Notes: generated by a model not told the origin, from the letters alone. A DNA stretch of 64,000 nucleotides from Talpa occidentalis (GCF_014898055.3 NW_026555331.1:100896684-100960683), one strand, 5' to 3'; shown: positions 48,355 to 59,773, counted from the first letter of the stretch. Made by a program: numbers and translations.

Positions 48355-49262
48355 ACAGGCACATCTCAGATATAATGCAGGTTTTGTTCCAGACCACTGC
48401 GATAAAGCAAGTATCACAAAAACGCTAATCACGGGTGTTATTTGGCTTCTCAGTCCATATAAAAGTTTTGTTGACACTCTTCAGTAGTCTATCAAGTATA
48501 CAGTGGTATTATGTGTAAAAAAACAAAGTACATACTATAATTAAAAATAACTTATTGCCCCCCAAAATGCTAACCATCATCTGACCCTTCCGTGAGTATA
48601 ATCTTTTTTTGCTGGTGGAGGGTCTGTCCTAAATGTTGAGGGCTGCTGACTGGCAGTGGGGTGGTTGCTGAAGGTTGGGGTGCCTGTGGCAATTTCTTAA
48701 AGTAAGGCAACAATGAAGTTTGCCAGATAGATGGATTCTGCCTTTCATGAAAAGCTCTGCAGCATGTGATGCTGTTTGATAGCCCTCTCCAACTCTGCTG
48801 CTCCTTTACAGCAAAATCCATTGTCATTTCATGACATTCACAGCATCTTTTACCAAGAGGAGATGCCAAGAAACCACATTCTCTGCTCATCCATGAGAAT
48901 GAAGCAACTCTCCATTCATTAGCATGAGATTGAAGCATTTCAGTAACTTTTTCAGGCTCTACTTCTCACTCACTCTCTTGCTGTTTCCACCGCATCTGCA
49001 GTTACTTCCAAAATATTTGTAATAGGAACATCAAGGCCGCAGATCACCATAACAGGTGCAATATTACATCATGAAGAAGTCTGAAACATTTTAAGAATTA
49101 TCAAAATGTGACAAGAGATATGAATTAAGTATATGTTACTGGAAAAATAACAGCAGGAGACTTGCTCAGCACAGGGTTGCCACTAACCTTCAATTTGTAA
49201 AAAATAATAATAATATCCTCAAAGTGCAATAAAGTGAAGCACAATAAAATGGGCTATGCCTA
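48355..49262 (-). mobile_element. Tigger1-type DNA transposon, internally deleted
   Basis: The ends caggcacatctcagatataa and tggg ctatgccta match Tigger terminal inverted repeats; internal text (gttccagaccactgcgataa, tgctggtggagggtctgtcc) is Tigger1. The minus strand keeps a decayed C-terminal piece of the pogo-like transposase (48570-48938: ...SIWQTSLLPYFKKLPQ... ending LTEGSDDG). Most of the transposase is deleted; the junction lies near 49010-49040. Confidence 0.85.
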
Positions 49263-49642
49263 TAAATATCAGCTTTCAAATTCACATGATTAATAAAAAG
49301 ATTGTAAATAAATGTGCAATAAAGTTATTTCCAAACCTAGTGAAGGTAAAGAGGACAAGATAGGAAACTTCTGGAATGTAATCCCTTATAAAAAGTGATT
49401 GCTATAACAAGGAAGAGTATTTTTATTATGTATGTGAGCTGAGATATGTCTCATTACATTAATGTAAATATTTTCTATAAAATCACATCCTGAACATTTT
49501 AAATATTCCCCATATATGTACTAAAATCAGAACAAGCTTCCAGCTTTTTATGTGAATGAAATTTTAATTTGTAATATATATTTCATGTGTGAATTGGAAC
49601 AGCCCCCCTTTGCTGACATAAAGTCTCCAAACCTCAATCAAG
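49263..49642. other. Intergenic sequence
   Basis: AT-rich, nothing recognised. Confidence 0.5.
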
Positions 49643-49752
49643 CTTTTTCAGGCTCTACTTCTCACTCGCTCTCTTGCTGTTTCCACCACATCTGCAGTTA
49701 CTTCCAAAATATTTGTAATAGGAACATCAAGGCCGCAGATCACCATAACAGG
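49643..49752 (-). repeat. Displaced 110-bp copy of Tigger interior
   Basis: Same-orientation copy of 48947-49056 with about two mismatches, 696 bp downstream. It sits between direct repeats ctcaatcaa (49633-49641 and 49757-49765). Confidence 0.9.
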
Positions 49753-49778
49753 AACACTCAATCAACAAGAATGTTCCA

Positions 49779-50061
49779 GGGCCTCCCCGGTGGCACAGCA
49801 GTTGAGCACTGGGTTGCGAAGCTGCCCACAGCCTCTGCAGCGCCGGTTCGATCCCTGGCTGCTGGGTGAGGGTCCCACATGGCACGCAGACCTCTCCTGC
49901 CGCCCGCTGCTCCCCTCAGCAGTGTATTTCGTCGGTCTGCCTGTTCTGCTCCCCGCTCTGGCTCTGGTGAATTCTCTCTTTCTCTCACCCTCCCGCAATT
50001 CTGACTGTACCTAGTGCTTGTATAAATAAATAAATAAATAAATAGATCTTTAAAAAAAATA
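49779..50061 (+). mobile_element. tRNA-derived SINE, young subtype
   Basis: Perfect 12-bp target-site duplication (49767-49778 and 50062-50073). Confidence 0.93.
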
Positions 50062-50229
50062 AAGAATGTTCCAGAGCCTACCCTATGCCCTACCCTATGC
50101 TAAGAGCTGTATATATCATGCCCTTTTCAATTAAATGAATAAAACTATTCAAAAGTTATTGGAAGATATGATGGACTAAAGAATAAGTGTTAGCACTTAC
50201 ATGCTATTTTTGTTCAAAATGCATAACCT

Positions 50230-50507
50230 GGGCCTCCCTGGTGGCACACGGGGTTAAGTCTCAGCACTATGAAGCTATCAGCAGCCACTGCAGCACAAGT
50301 TTGATCCCCAGCCAGGGAGGTGAGCCACATGGCGCAGCAGACCTCTCTAGTCTTGCCCGCTGCTCCCCTCAGCAGTGTATTTCAGTCGATCTGCCTGTTC
50401 TGCACCCCACTCTGTCTCTGGTGAATCCTCTCATCCTCCTCACCTCTGGCCTACACCCCAGCTCCTGTGTGCATAAATAAATGAAATAAATCTAAAAAAA
50501 AAAAAAA
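50230..50507 (+). mobile_element. tRNA-derived SINE, older subtype
   Basis: GGGTTAAGTCTCAGCACTAT head; duplication gcataacct (50221-50229 and 50508-50516). Confidence 0.91.
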
Positions 50508-50516
50508 GCATAACCT

Positions 50517-51086
50517 GAATCTAAGCATAAGGAAGCTCAGACAGTGCCAAAGTAGCATTCTATAAAAACAAAGGCTAGCCTAAACTCCTCAAAAATGTTA
50601 ATTTCATGAAAGATAAAGTAGACAGAAGGAATATTCCAGATTAAAGGAAACTAAAGAGACACAGCAACTAAATATAATGCATGATCCTAAGTCGGATCCT
50701 GAATTTAGGGGGAAACTGCCATAAGAAATGTTATTGGGATAACTGGAAAATTTTGACTATAAACTGGGAATATAAACTGTAAACTTTTTCCCAGTTTAGG
50801 TAGTATTATTAAATTGATGTGAATTTCCTGATTTTGGTAATTGCATTGTACTTATATTAACAGATGTCCTTGATCTTAGGAAATACTAAGTAAAGAAAAT
50901 AAGAGTAGGAAGCCTGGCGTCTGCAATTTATGGTTCATTAAAAAAAATGTGTATATATGTATAGACACACTAGTGTATGTGAATTTGATAGTGTGCAAAT
51001 GTGGCAAAATGTTAAAACTGGTAAATCTGGCTAAAGGATATGTGGAATTTCCCATATTATTCATGTGACTCTTCTGTATTTTTAAA
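50517..51086. other. Intergenic sequence
   Basis: AT-rich, nothing recognised. Confidence 0.5.
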
Positions 51087-51100
51087 ATTATTTCAAAATA

Positions 51101-51374
51101 GGGCCTCCCTGGTGGTGCAGGCGGTTGATTGCAGCGCTGTGAAGCTGTCCATAGCCTCGGCAGTGCAGGTTCCATCCCAGCCGGCCAGGGAGATACCCAC
51201 ATGGCATGGCAGACCTCTCCTGTCACGCCCGCTGCTCTCCTCAGCAGTGTTATCTCAGTCAGTCTGCTTGTTCTGTTTCCCGCTCTGTCTCTGGTGAATC
51301 CTCTCACCCTCCTGCACATCTGGCCTGTGCTCCAGTTCTTGTATTCATGAATAAATGAATCTTTAAAAAAATAA
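51101..51374 (+). mobile_element. tRNA-derived SINE, intermediate subtype
   Basis: Head gggcctccctggtggtgcag; flanks atttcaaaata on both sides (ending 51100 and 51387). Confidence 0.9.
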
Positions 51375-51387
51375 TAATAATAAATAA

Positions 51388-52304
51388 TTTCAAAATAAAA
51401 TTAAACTTAGAAAAAAGGCAAACATTACTGACACTTCTGAAATCAGTTGCCTTGAGAGATTTCACGCTTGACTAACACTGAAATATTATATTGAGCAAGG
51501 ACTGATGACTAAGTTGAGATGAAAAAGTTTTACAACCAAGTTTTGTAAGATTTATTTTCACTTTGAAAAGAATGCTGGAGACGAACAGTCGGGGTGTGTG
51601 GGGATGGGGTCATTAAATCAATTATGTGTAATGGGAACTCAGCCTCTCTCTACATTTCCTCTTCTTTGTCTCCACTCCTGGGAAATTGGACAGAGAAAAA
51701 AGTAAGAGACATGCATTAAAACATTCTCCCTGTTGCCCTCCCTTTTTTTTTTTTCTGTCCCTTTCTATCACATCAGGCTATTGGGTGGTTGAGGAGGTGA
51801 TCATGTCACCCTGATCAGTGGCCGACCTCCACAGCCTCTAGCCTCTGCTCCTCTCTAGAACATGGTCCCCATGACTTTCTCTGTTTAGAGCAGTGCAAGG
51901 CCCAGGTCACACCTCCCTGCCAGAGGAGTCCTCACCTACCCTGCAGAGTGGCAGTGTCCCAACTGCCAGCCCAGGTCATGGTGATCAGGGAGCACCCACA
52001 CCGCGCTGATCTAAATGTGCTGTCAGTGCAAAACACACTGCATTTCACAGACTGTGCATGAAACAATGGTTGTAAAAGAGTTGGCTAATGATTTTATATA
52101 TTGATTATATGTTGAAATGTTAATGGTTTTGATAAAAAGTTAAATAAAGCAAAACCATTTCTTTTTACTTCCTTTAATGTGGCAACCAGAACATTTAAAA
52201 CTACATGTATGGCTCACCTTATATTTGTATATATTTGTGCTACCCAGATGTTCTACAAAAGCCCCTTCTTTCATGCCCTTGCTGTGCACCCCACAAAAAA
52301 AAAA
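51388..52304. other. Intergenic sequence
   Basis: 51740-52020 is GC-richer. No gene is recognised. Confidence 0.5.
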
Positions 52305-52803
52305 AAAATCAAGATGAAACTCACATAACCATTTTAAAATAAACAATTCAGTGGCATTTTGTACAGTAATAATGTGTGTGTAACTACCAGCTAGCTCTAA
52401 TTCCCAAATATTTTCATCACATAAAAACCCATATACAGGGCCTCCCCGGTGGCGCAGCGGTTGAGCGCTGGGTTGTGAAGCTGCCCGCAGCCTCGGCGGC
52501 GGCGGTTCGATCCCCGGCTGCTCCCCGGCCACCAGAGGAGGGTCCCACATGGCGCGCAGACCTCTCCTGCCCCCCGCTGCTCCCCTCAGCAGTGTACTTC
52601 GGTCCTTCTGCCTGCTGTGCTCCCCGCTCTGGCTCTGGTGAATTCTCTCACCCTCCCGCGCTTCTGACTGTACCCAGTGCATGTATAAACAAAACAAACA
52701 AATAAATAAATAAATAAATAAAACATGCCTCTATTAAAAAAAAAAAAAACCCATATACATTAACAGTGATCCCACCATTTTCTACTCCCTGCAGCCACAG
52801 CAA
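52305..52803. mobile_element. Old L1M-type fragment split by a SINE
   Basis: 52305-52437 and 52760-52803 carry the same L1M text as at 10750 and 40196 (aacaattcagtggcattttg). Confidence 0.55.
52438..52745 (+). mobile_element. tRNA-derived SINE, young, CATGCC-type tail
   Basis: Tail includes AAACATGCCTCTATTAAAA. Perfect 14-bp target-site duplication (52424-52437 and 52746-52759). Confidence 0.95.
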
Positions 52804-53028
52804 TACAGTCAGAAGCACGGGAGGGTGAGAGAACTCACCAGAGCCAGAGCAGAAAGCAGAACAAGCAGACTGACGAAGTACACTGCTGAGGGGAGCAGCG
52901 GGCGCAGCAGGAGAGGCCTGTCGCGCCATGTGGGGCCCTCGCCGGCGGCCGGGGAACAAACCAGTACTGCAGAGGCTGCAGGCAGCTTTGCAACCCAGCG
53001 CTCAACCACTGCACCACTGGGGAGGCCC
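52804..53028 (-). mobile_element. tRNA-derived SINE lacking its 3' tail
   Basis: Starts abruptly at tacagtcagaagcacgggag with no AATAAA or A/T tail, and continues to the head (ggaggccc ends at 53028). No target duplication is visible. Confidence 0.88.
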
Positions 53029-53411
53029 TGTGTTTATTCAATTTAACTCATCAGTCAAGAAACAAGTGAGGACATACTTTCTCCATAAAGACTTCTCTGC
53101 TTCCTTCGCCTTTTCTCTAAGTATTTGATTTAGTTTAAATTTCAGAAGCCAGTGATGTTTAGGATTGGTTTTAAGATAATCAACAGATAACTGCGTGGGG
53201 AGAGGATGAACGAAACAGGATTGTCCATACACTGAGGATCACTGAAGCAGGGATAGGAACATGGAGGTTGATTATGTCAACTTCTCTGTTTCTTGTGTTT
53301 GAAAGATTTCTATTCTGGCCCCCTCCCTTCTTCTTCTCTCCTCAGGGCCCATTCATTCCTCCCTTCTGCCCCCTGTTCTATGGGCACCAAAGGGAGAAAA
53401 GAAGAAACACA
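53029..53411. other. Intergenic sequence
   Basis: Nothing recognised. Confidence 0.5.
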
Positions 53412-53985
53412 GGGCCTCCCTGGTGCAGGGGTTAAAGTCTCAGCACTATCAAACTATCGCCAGCCACTGCAGCATGAGTTCGATCCCCAGGCAGGGAGCT
53501 GACCCACATATGGCACAGCAGACCTCTCCGCCCACTGCTCCCCTCAACAGTGTATTTCAGTAGATCCACCTGTTCTGCTCCCCACTCTGTCTCTAGTGAA
53601 TCCTCTCACCCCCCCATACCTCTGGTCTACACCCCAGTTCTTTTTTTTTTTTTTTTAGGATGTTTGCTACTTCTTTTTTTTTTTTTAAGATTAATTTATT
53701 CATTTATACAAGCACTGGGCACAGTCAGAAGCGCGGGAGGGTGAGAGAATTCACCAGAGCCAGAGTGGGGAGCAGAACAGGCAAACTGATGAACTACACT
53801 GCTGAGGGGAGCAGTGGGTGGCAGGAGAGGTCTGTCGCACCATGTGGGACCCTCACAAGAGGCCGGGGATGGAACTGGTGCTGCAGAGGCTACCGGCAGC
53901 TTCGCAGCCCAGCGCTCAACTGCTACGCCACCAGGGGAGGTCCTAAACCCCAGTTCTTGTATGAATAAATAAATCTTTAAAAAAA
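53412..53985 (+). mobile_element. Older SINE split by a younger reverse SINE
   Basis: Body at 53412-53640; its tail (cttgtatgaataaataaatc) resumes at 53957 after the insertion. Confidence 0.9.
53641..53942 (-). mobile_element. tRNA-derived SINE, young, nested
   Basis: Inserted in the older SINE. 14-bp duplication with one mismatch (53627-53640 and 53943-53956). Confidence 0.93.
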
Positions 53986-53995
53986 ACAAGAAACA

Positions 53996-54263
53996 GGGCC
54001 TCCTCTGGTGGCACAGCGGTTGAGTGATGGGCTCCGAAGCTGCCTGCAGTCTCTGTAGTGCCGGTTCAATCCCCGACCCCCGGAGAGGATCCCACATGGT
54101 GCACAGACCTCTCCTGCCGCCCACTGCTCCCCTCAGCAGTGTACTTTGTCAGTCTGCCTGTTCTGTTCCCCGCTCTGGCTCTGGTGAGTTCTTTCACCCT
54201 CCCGCGCTTCTGACTGTACCCAGTGCTTGTATAAATAAATAAATATTTTAAAAAAACCAAAAT
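53996..54263 (+). mobile_element. tRNA-derived SINE, young subtype
   Basis: Duplication acaagaaaca (53986-53995 and 54264-54273). It landed directly behind the tail of the previous SINE. Confidence 0.93.
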
Positions 54264-54353
54264 ACAAGAAACACAAACTTCATTGCATCTGTGTTCATAC
54301 AATAAACTTTCATGTCTCACAATCCACACTAATAACTTAGAGAAAGTATTTTT

Positions 54354-54621
54354 ATTGTTTTTCATTTATTTATTTATGCATACAAGAGCTGGGGTACAGG
54401 CCAGAGATGTGGGGGGGTGAGAGAATTAACCAGAGATAGTGGGGAACAGAACAGGTAAACTAACTGAAGTACACTGCTGAGGGGAGCAGCAGGCGAGTCA
54501 GGAGAGGTCTGCTGCACCATGTGGGTTGCTCCCTGGCCTGCCGGGGATTGAACTCATGCTGCAGAGGCTGCAGATTACTTCATAGTGCAGTGCTTAACTC
54601 CTTGCGCCACCAGGGAGGCCC
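54354..54621 (-). mobile_element. tRNA-derived SINE, older subtype
   Basis: Reverse. The flanks ttagagaaagtattttt and ctagagagaaaatatttt form a diverged duplication. Confidence 0.9.
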
Positions 54622-54914
54622 CTAGAGAGAAAATATTTTTAAAACAAAGCTAAAACTCACCTACTGCTCCTTCTAATTTTAAATGGGACCAGTAACTCCA
54701 TAGGAGGAATCATGTCAAAAAATGTTTGCAGTCAGCACTTCAAGAAGAAAACTCCTTTGCCTGAATCCAGCACCCAATTCCTTCAGGTGTAAATCAGGTT
54801 AACACTGGCTGCTGCCACATCTCTGAGACACCAAAGGACACACAGACCATGGGGGTTTGTTTTCTTATCTTTCATTGAAAAACAAGGGAAAATACTTTAT
54901 GGAAAGAGTCATTT
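54622..54914. other. Intergenic sequence
   Basis: Nothing recognised. Confidence 0.5.
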
Positions 54915-54927
54915 AAAATTTCAATCA

Positions 54928-55053
54928 GGGGGGTGGGGGGCGGGAGGGGAAGGATTGGGGTCAGAATGGGGCGTTTGCAATTGTATGGGGGAATATAAAA
55001 ATAAAATTTATTATTTAAAAAAATAAATAAATAAAATAAATAAATAAATAAAT
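54928..55053 (+). mobile_element. LINE-1 3' end, extremely truncated
   Basis: Only the G-rich tract, AATAAAA and A/T tail of the young L1 3'UTR are present (126 bp). Perfect 13-bp target-site duplication (54915-54927 and 55054-55066). Confidence 0.94.
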
Positions 55054-55066
55054 AAAATTTCAATCA

Positions 55067-55423
55067 GCCTGGAAACAAGGGAATTTAATTACCTATTCAT
55101 GCGGAGAATGCCCAGACAGGAGAGGGCAGAGAACTAGACACAAAACAGAAGGCTCTGAGTCATTTGTTAATACTTAAATCTGAAAACCGTGACTCTGATT
55201 ATAACATCGTTAAAAGGCCCACATTAGGACAAGGCAGTCACATGGGCTTTCTCTCTCTTTGAACTGATTCCTTTATCTTTAGTTTATTCTTGCCTTGACA
55301 CTCTGCCAAATATCAAAGGCTATGTTTCAACAAGTCTGTAACTTTGGGGAGGCACTTCCCATTACTGCTCTCATCCCACACTCTTCTTCATAAATAGAAT
55401 ATTTTGCTAAGTCACCTGCTGTA
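55067..55423. other. Intergenic sequence
   Basis: Nothing recognised. Confidence 0.5.
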
Positions 55424-55880
55424 TAATTGAGGTGGGCAGAACAATGCCCCCTCCCGCCACAGCCACATCTTAATCCCCTGAAGCTGGGAAGAGGCTACCT
55501 GGTAAAGAAGTATTAAGGTTGCTAACCAACTGACTTGAAGACAAGGAGATTAGTCTGGATTATCCAGGTGAGCTCAAGGTAATCACAAGGGTCCTAATAA
55601 GAAAGAGGAAGGAAAGAGAATCTGTGCAGAGTGAGTTGATGTGAGGAAGACTTGCGGGGCCTGACTTTGAAGATGGAACCAGGAAATGAGGGAAGCCTCT
55701 AAAAACTGGGAAAAGCAAGATTACAGATTCTTCACTAGAGCCTCCCTGCGGACATTTTTATTTTAGCTCAGTGCGACTTCTCTGAATTCTGACTTCCGGC
55801 ATTTAAGACAGGAAATTTGTGTTGTCTTAAGGCTCCAAATTTCTGCATTTGCTACAGTGGCAATAGGGGACCTACGCAGT
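55424..55880 (+). mobile_element. MLT1-type MaLR LTR, forward
   Basis: Contains gtgggcagaacaatgccccc, a ggtcctaataagaaagagga box, and an ending with atttctgcatttgctacagtgg. This is an ancient non-coding LTR. Confidence 0.75.
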
Positions 55881-55896
55881 AGCCGTTTATAAGAAA

Positions 55897-55950
55897 TGGG
55901 GATCAAACTTGTGCTGCAGTAGTTGCGGATAACTTCATGGTGCTGACTCT
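55897..55950 (-). mobile_element. SINE fragment, head-proximal piece only
   Basis: ggggatcaaacttgtgctgc followed by agtagttgcggataacttc matches the B-box region of the older SINE subtype in reverse. Both ends are missing. Confidence 0.75.
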
Positions 55951-56940
55951 TGATTTTAATTATCTTGCTTCAAAACACCAGTTTGAACTGACCTGTTCTT
56001 AAAATCAAAGATGCTATCTGCCTTCCTCCCTCCACAGCCTGCCCTGCCACATGGCCCTGTTTGGGGGGCTGCTACAGTCAAAACATCTCAGGTGCTGCTG
56101 CTTCTCAGGTTGGGAGTGTGGCCTCGGGAGGTGTCAACCAGGACACTTAGACACTTGTTAGGACATTCTCAAAAGCTGACTATTGCATTTTTTGACATCA
56201 TTTTAGAACAGAAGAATCATGTCAATAACACCAAGCAATTGTGATGTTTCTCTTTTTTCAATGAACTACTTCAAACTGTTTCGCAATATGATTTTATTTT
56301 TTTAAAAAAAAACCTTGAATATATTCCTCATCCAAAATAACCTTATATATGAGTTCTACAAAGTAAACTAATTTGTATTTTGTCAACTGTTGATTATCAA
56401 GAAACAGATTGTCCAATTTGTAATAACTGGGAATTAAGAAATTCTGCTTTCTAGCTCCCTGTCCCTGGCAATCCAGCTGCCTGGTGGCCTGGTTACACCA
56501 TCTCCCCTCAGTGGGGCAAGGAAGGAGAGAAGTCATAAAAAGATGATTTGATCACTGTCTCCCTATTAAGAAAGATTTTGTTACAGGAGAATTTGAAACT
56601 TACAATTTATTTAGAGAAAGAGGTAGCTAATTTGGCCAAAGATATAAGCCAGAACTCATTGTCAGGGACAAAGGACAGTAATACTTAAAAAATATATAAA
56701 TGGTAAGTTTCCCCTATACAAAGGGTTTTTTTAATTTATTTATAATTTTACACTAACGTTAACATTACATAAAAGTAATAAATATTTCTATTTGTGTATT
56801 CATCTGTATTTGATAACAGTTTTGTTTCAGTTGTGAATAATATGTTCCCTTTGCTGCTTTTCCCTTCACAATTGCTTCAAAGGCCAAAAGGAGCTCTAAA
56901 TAGCTGTGTGTGCCTTAGAGTAGGGAGGTGGCCATTCACA
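55951..56940. other. Intergenic sequence
   Basis: AT-rich, nothing recognised. Confidence 0.5.
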
Positions 56941-56942
56941 TC

Positions 56943-56978
56943 ATAAATTTCAGTTTCACCATAAATTTCAGTTTCACA
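56943..56978 (-). promoter_or_regulatory. Tandem ISRE-like motifs
   Basis: Two tandem 18-bp units. Each holds GAAACTGAAA on the minus strand (56948-56957 and 56966-56975), matching the IRF/ISRE core GAAANNGAAA. They lie about 1 kb upstream of the GPNMB start codon. Function is inferred only. Confidence 0.45.
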
Positions 56979-57779
56979 GACTATTTCTTTCTATTCCTCA
57001 TTAGCACAACTGAAACTCAGTCAATGCTTCAAATTTTACCCCCAAACAGAACTTATAAATGAACTGAAAATAGTCATGTGGATGTGCCTCAGACCAAAAT
57101 CACAAGCACAATGTGTTGCCACATTTTATGCCCTTCTGTAACCACAACTGTTTTGATTGTATGCAATTTATGTCCTACCCATGCGTGTCTTTACACTAAA
57201 CGCCTCCTTTCTGTAACATGAAGTAAATATGCCACGCATTTTATGTAATTGGTCCTGAGTGATACAAAACATAAATATTTTGACAGTAGTTACCAAAAAT
57301 GATGTAAATTATTCCAAAACTTATATGGGCTTGCTAGATATCTTAACTGTACTTTTGAGTAAATCTCTCAGCTACCACAGACCTCTGCAGCTGTTTCAAG
57401 CACATTTTGGCACAATATATAGGTTAGTGTCCATATATGTAACACACAATTTCCAGTGATTTACAGCTCTCTCCCCCATCTTTGTCTCTTCTTGGGAGAA
57501 GAGAATGTACTTGCATAGCTACTAGCATTGGAAGGAGATGCTCATCTAATTTATAGCAAAAGAAACAAAATTGTGACATCTCAACATGAACTGGGTGAGT
57601 GAATCAGTAAAGGAACCACAGCAAGTGGATAATCAATGAAGTTGGAGATTGAAATTTTATTTGGTGAAAGATACAAAAGTAGGGTCCAGAGGAAAGGAAG
57701 CCCCCTTTACCTAGAAATGTGGAATCACATCAATGAAATGGTGTACGTGTGAAAAATGAATAAATAGCTGCTAGGAGTG

Positions 57780-57990
57780 AGTGAGTCAGAAGCACATGAG
57801 TTGTGAGAGGTTGAACTCAAGAGACCAGATCAGGCAGTGCTGCTTAATACTATCACATGATCTGCCTGAGGCCCTGCATTTAATTAAAAGGAGGAGGTGG
57901 GCACAGCAGAGGCCAGAAGAGCAGCTGTTCTTAGTGGATGGAGCCAGAGGAGTTAAGTTAAATCCATGCCCGGGTCTGGGAGAATCCAGC
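57780..57990 (+). promoter_or_regulatory. GPNMB: GPNMB proximal promoter and 5'UTR (M-box, AP-1)
   Basis: An AP-1 site TGAGTCA (57782-57788) lies next to an E-box CACATG (57793-57798). A full M-box TCACATGA (57853-57860) sits 131 bp before the ATG. MITF/TFE-family factors are known to drive GPNMB through a conserved M-box. There is no clear TATA box, and the transcription start is not fixed. Confidence 0.65.
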
Positions 57991-58060
57991 ATGGACTGTC
58001 TCTACTGTTTCCTGGGATTTCTGCTTCTGGCTGCAAGATGGCCACTGGATGCCGCCAAAC
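57991..58060 (+). CDS. GPNMB: GPNMB coding exon 1, signal peptide
   Basis: GPNMB (osteoactivin) is a type I glycoprotein of melanosomes, lysosomes and macrophages, related to PMEL. The exon reads MDCLYCFLGFLLLAARWPLD then AAK, a hydrophobic signal peptide of about 22 residues matching human MECLYYFLGFLLLAA. The Kozak context is strong (A at -3, G at +4). The donor is gtgagt at 58061. The first four coding exons sum to 541 bp (180 codons plus one base). The PKD domain, transmembrane segment and tail lie beyond the window. Confidence 0.96.
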
Positions 58061-59550
58061 GTGAGTGACACACTGTTTTCTGTGTTTAACCCATTCTCTG
58101 GCTACTGGTTGAAATGATGGTTGTCTGAAGCAACATTGTCTGAGTCAGAAGTTGGGCTTCAAGAATCTCTTCGGGAAGCTTCCATACTCACTCCTTTCTC
58201 GTGGAAACTGTTGGGAATGTAGAAACCACAGCACACCTCCAGCTCCATTCTTTGCCTCAGGTATATGGAGAGTGAAATCGTGGGAACCCCTGTCTTAGGA
58301 AGTTTTTCCTTCCCAATTGCCGCCTACTTTCTTGCCAGATAGTAGAAGGGAGGAGTGAAGGGATATATCACCCAGAAGGTCCACCCTCCTACTCCAACAG
58401 GGGTGTAACACTCACTGGGTAAAAAGTCCAAGGGGCTGATTCCGCCAGACAACTCCAGTGGGGGAGGTAAGAGCTGCGGAGGGACCAGCTCAGAAAGGAC
58501 CAGCACTACATCCCCCAGCCCACTGTGTGCTGGCTGCCCTGACTGCTGACAGGACTCAGGTAAACCCCACAGCCACCTCGGTAGAGCAAGTGGTCCACTT
58601 ACTTGAGGGAATGAAGAGCCCAGGTCTTGCTTTTTACCTGCTCTGCACAGTTGTAAGAGAGGATTCTGGACACACAGCCTGAGGCACCCTCCTCCATTCC
58701 GTGACCTTTGGAGAGGAAAGTGCTTTAATTAAGTTGTGCTTGCAGAGCTGGTCCCTGGCTGGCCGTGCTGGGTGGAGAAAGAAAGAGGGGGGAGCTGTGA
58801 GTAACCCTGGAACATCTGTGTCTGAGGGTTTTCTAACATAGAAAAACCCAGGCAGTGCAGTGGTGTGAGAAGGAGAAGCAGGAAGCCCAGAGTCCCTAGG
58901 GCTGCAGGCAAGAAGTAAGAAGGGGAGGGGAGGGACTAGAGGCTCTGCCCATTCTTCTCTGATGGCTGAGTCCTTTCCCCTGCTGCCCTAGAGATAGCAC
59001 ACCCCAAGTCTCTTGTGGCTGAGGTTGTAGGGAGGGGGACAAGGCGGGGTGAGAGGTGCTTGGGGTGAGAGATGTACATGGTAACATTTGTCTTACCTCA
59101 ATGCATCTCCCATAGAGTCTGCAGTCTGGGAAGATGGAGAACTGGCTTCAATGTGCATCTAATTATCCCCTTCTTTCCAGCAGCCCCTCTTCTCTCAGTA
59201 AACAGATTAGCTTGAGATTGAATCTCTGCTGTGGGCTTGAGAAGAGTCCCCACCCTTGAGGAGGCAAAGTAGCAAAATCTGAGCACTCCTAGCTTTCTGT
59301 TGCCCTGCATTAAATACTCTGGCAAGAAAAAAATAAGAATGGTTGGGATTTAGTGGTCTATCAGACACCCAGGGATTCTTGCCTCTTTCCATTCACAGCC
59401 CTTGTAAAAAGGAGGAAAGAGAAGGTGTTGACAAAGTATGTAACAAGTAGTCCGGACAACTCTCTGCTGGTTGGCAGAGCAAGCAGCATAGAGGAAAAGC
59501 CTTGGCAGGGCTACATATGATTCTACTTACCTTCACATCTTCCTCACCAC

Positions 59551-59553
<3 letters not shown>

Positions 59554-59593
<40 letters not shown>
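59554..59593. repeat. (AC)n microsatellite
   Basis: About 20 uninterrupted AC units. Confidence 0.98.
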
Positions 59594-59600
<7 letters not shown>

Positions 59601-59773
59601 TATCTTAAAGTCTGCTTACTACTGAGTTTGTTGTATTCTTTTTTAAAAAAATTTAGCTACTCAGTTTGAGGTCATTGTAGATTCACATGCAGTTGAAATA
59701 ATACAAAGAGACATAGGAGTCTCAAGAAAAAAAGACAACTTGAAATAAATGTCATTAAAGAAAAACCACTCTC

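Noticed and set aside
57781..57990. Longer GPNMB N-terminus in the open frame upstream of 57991
   Set aside because: The frame has internal Met codons, but only the ATG at 57991 gives the signal peptide that matches the family, and it has a strong Kozak context.
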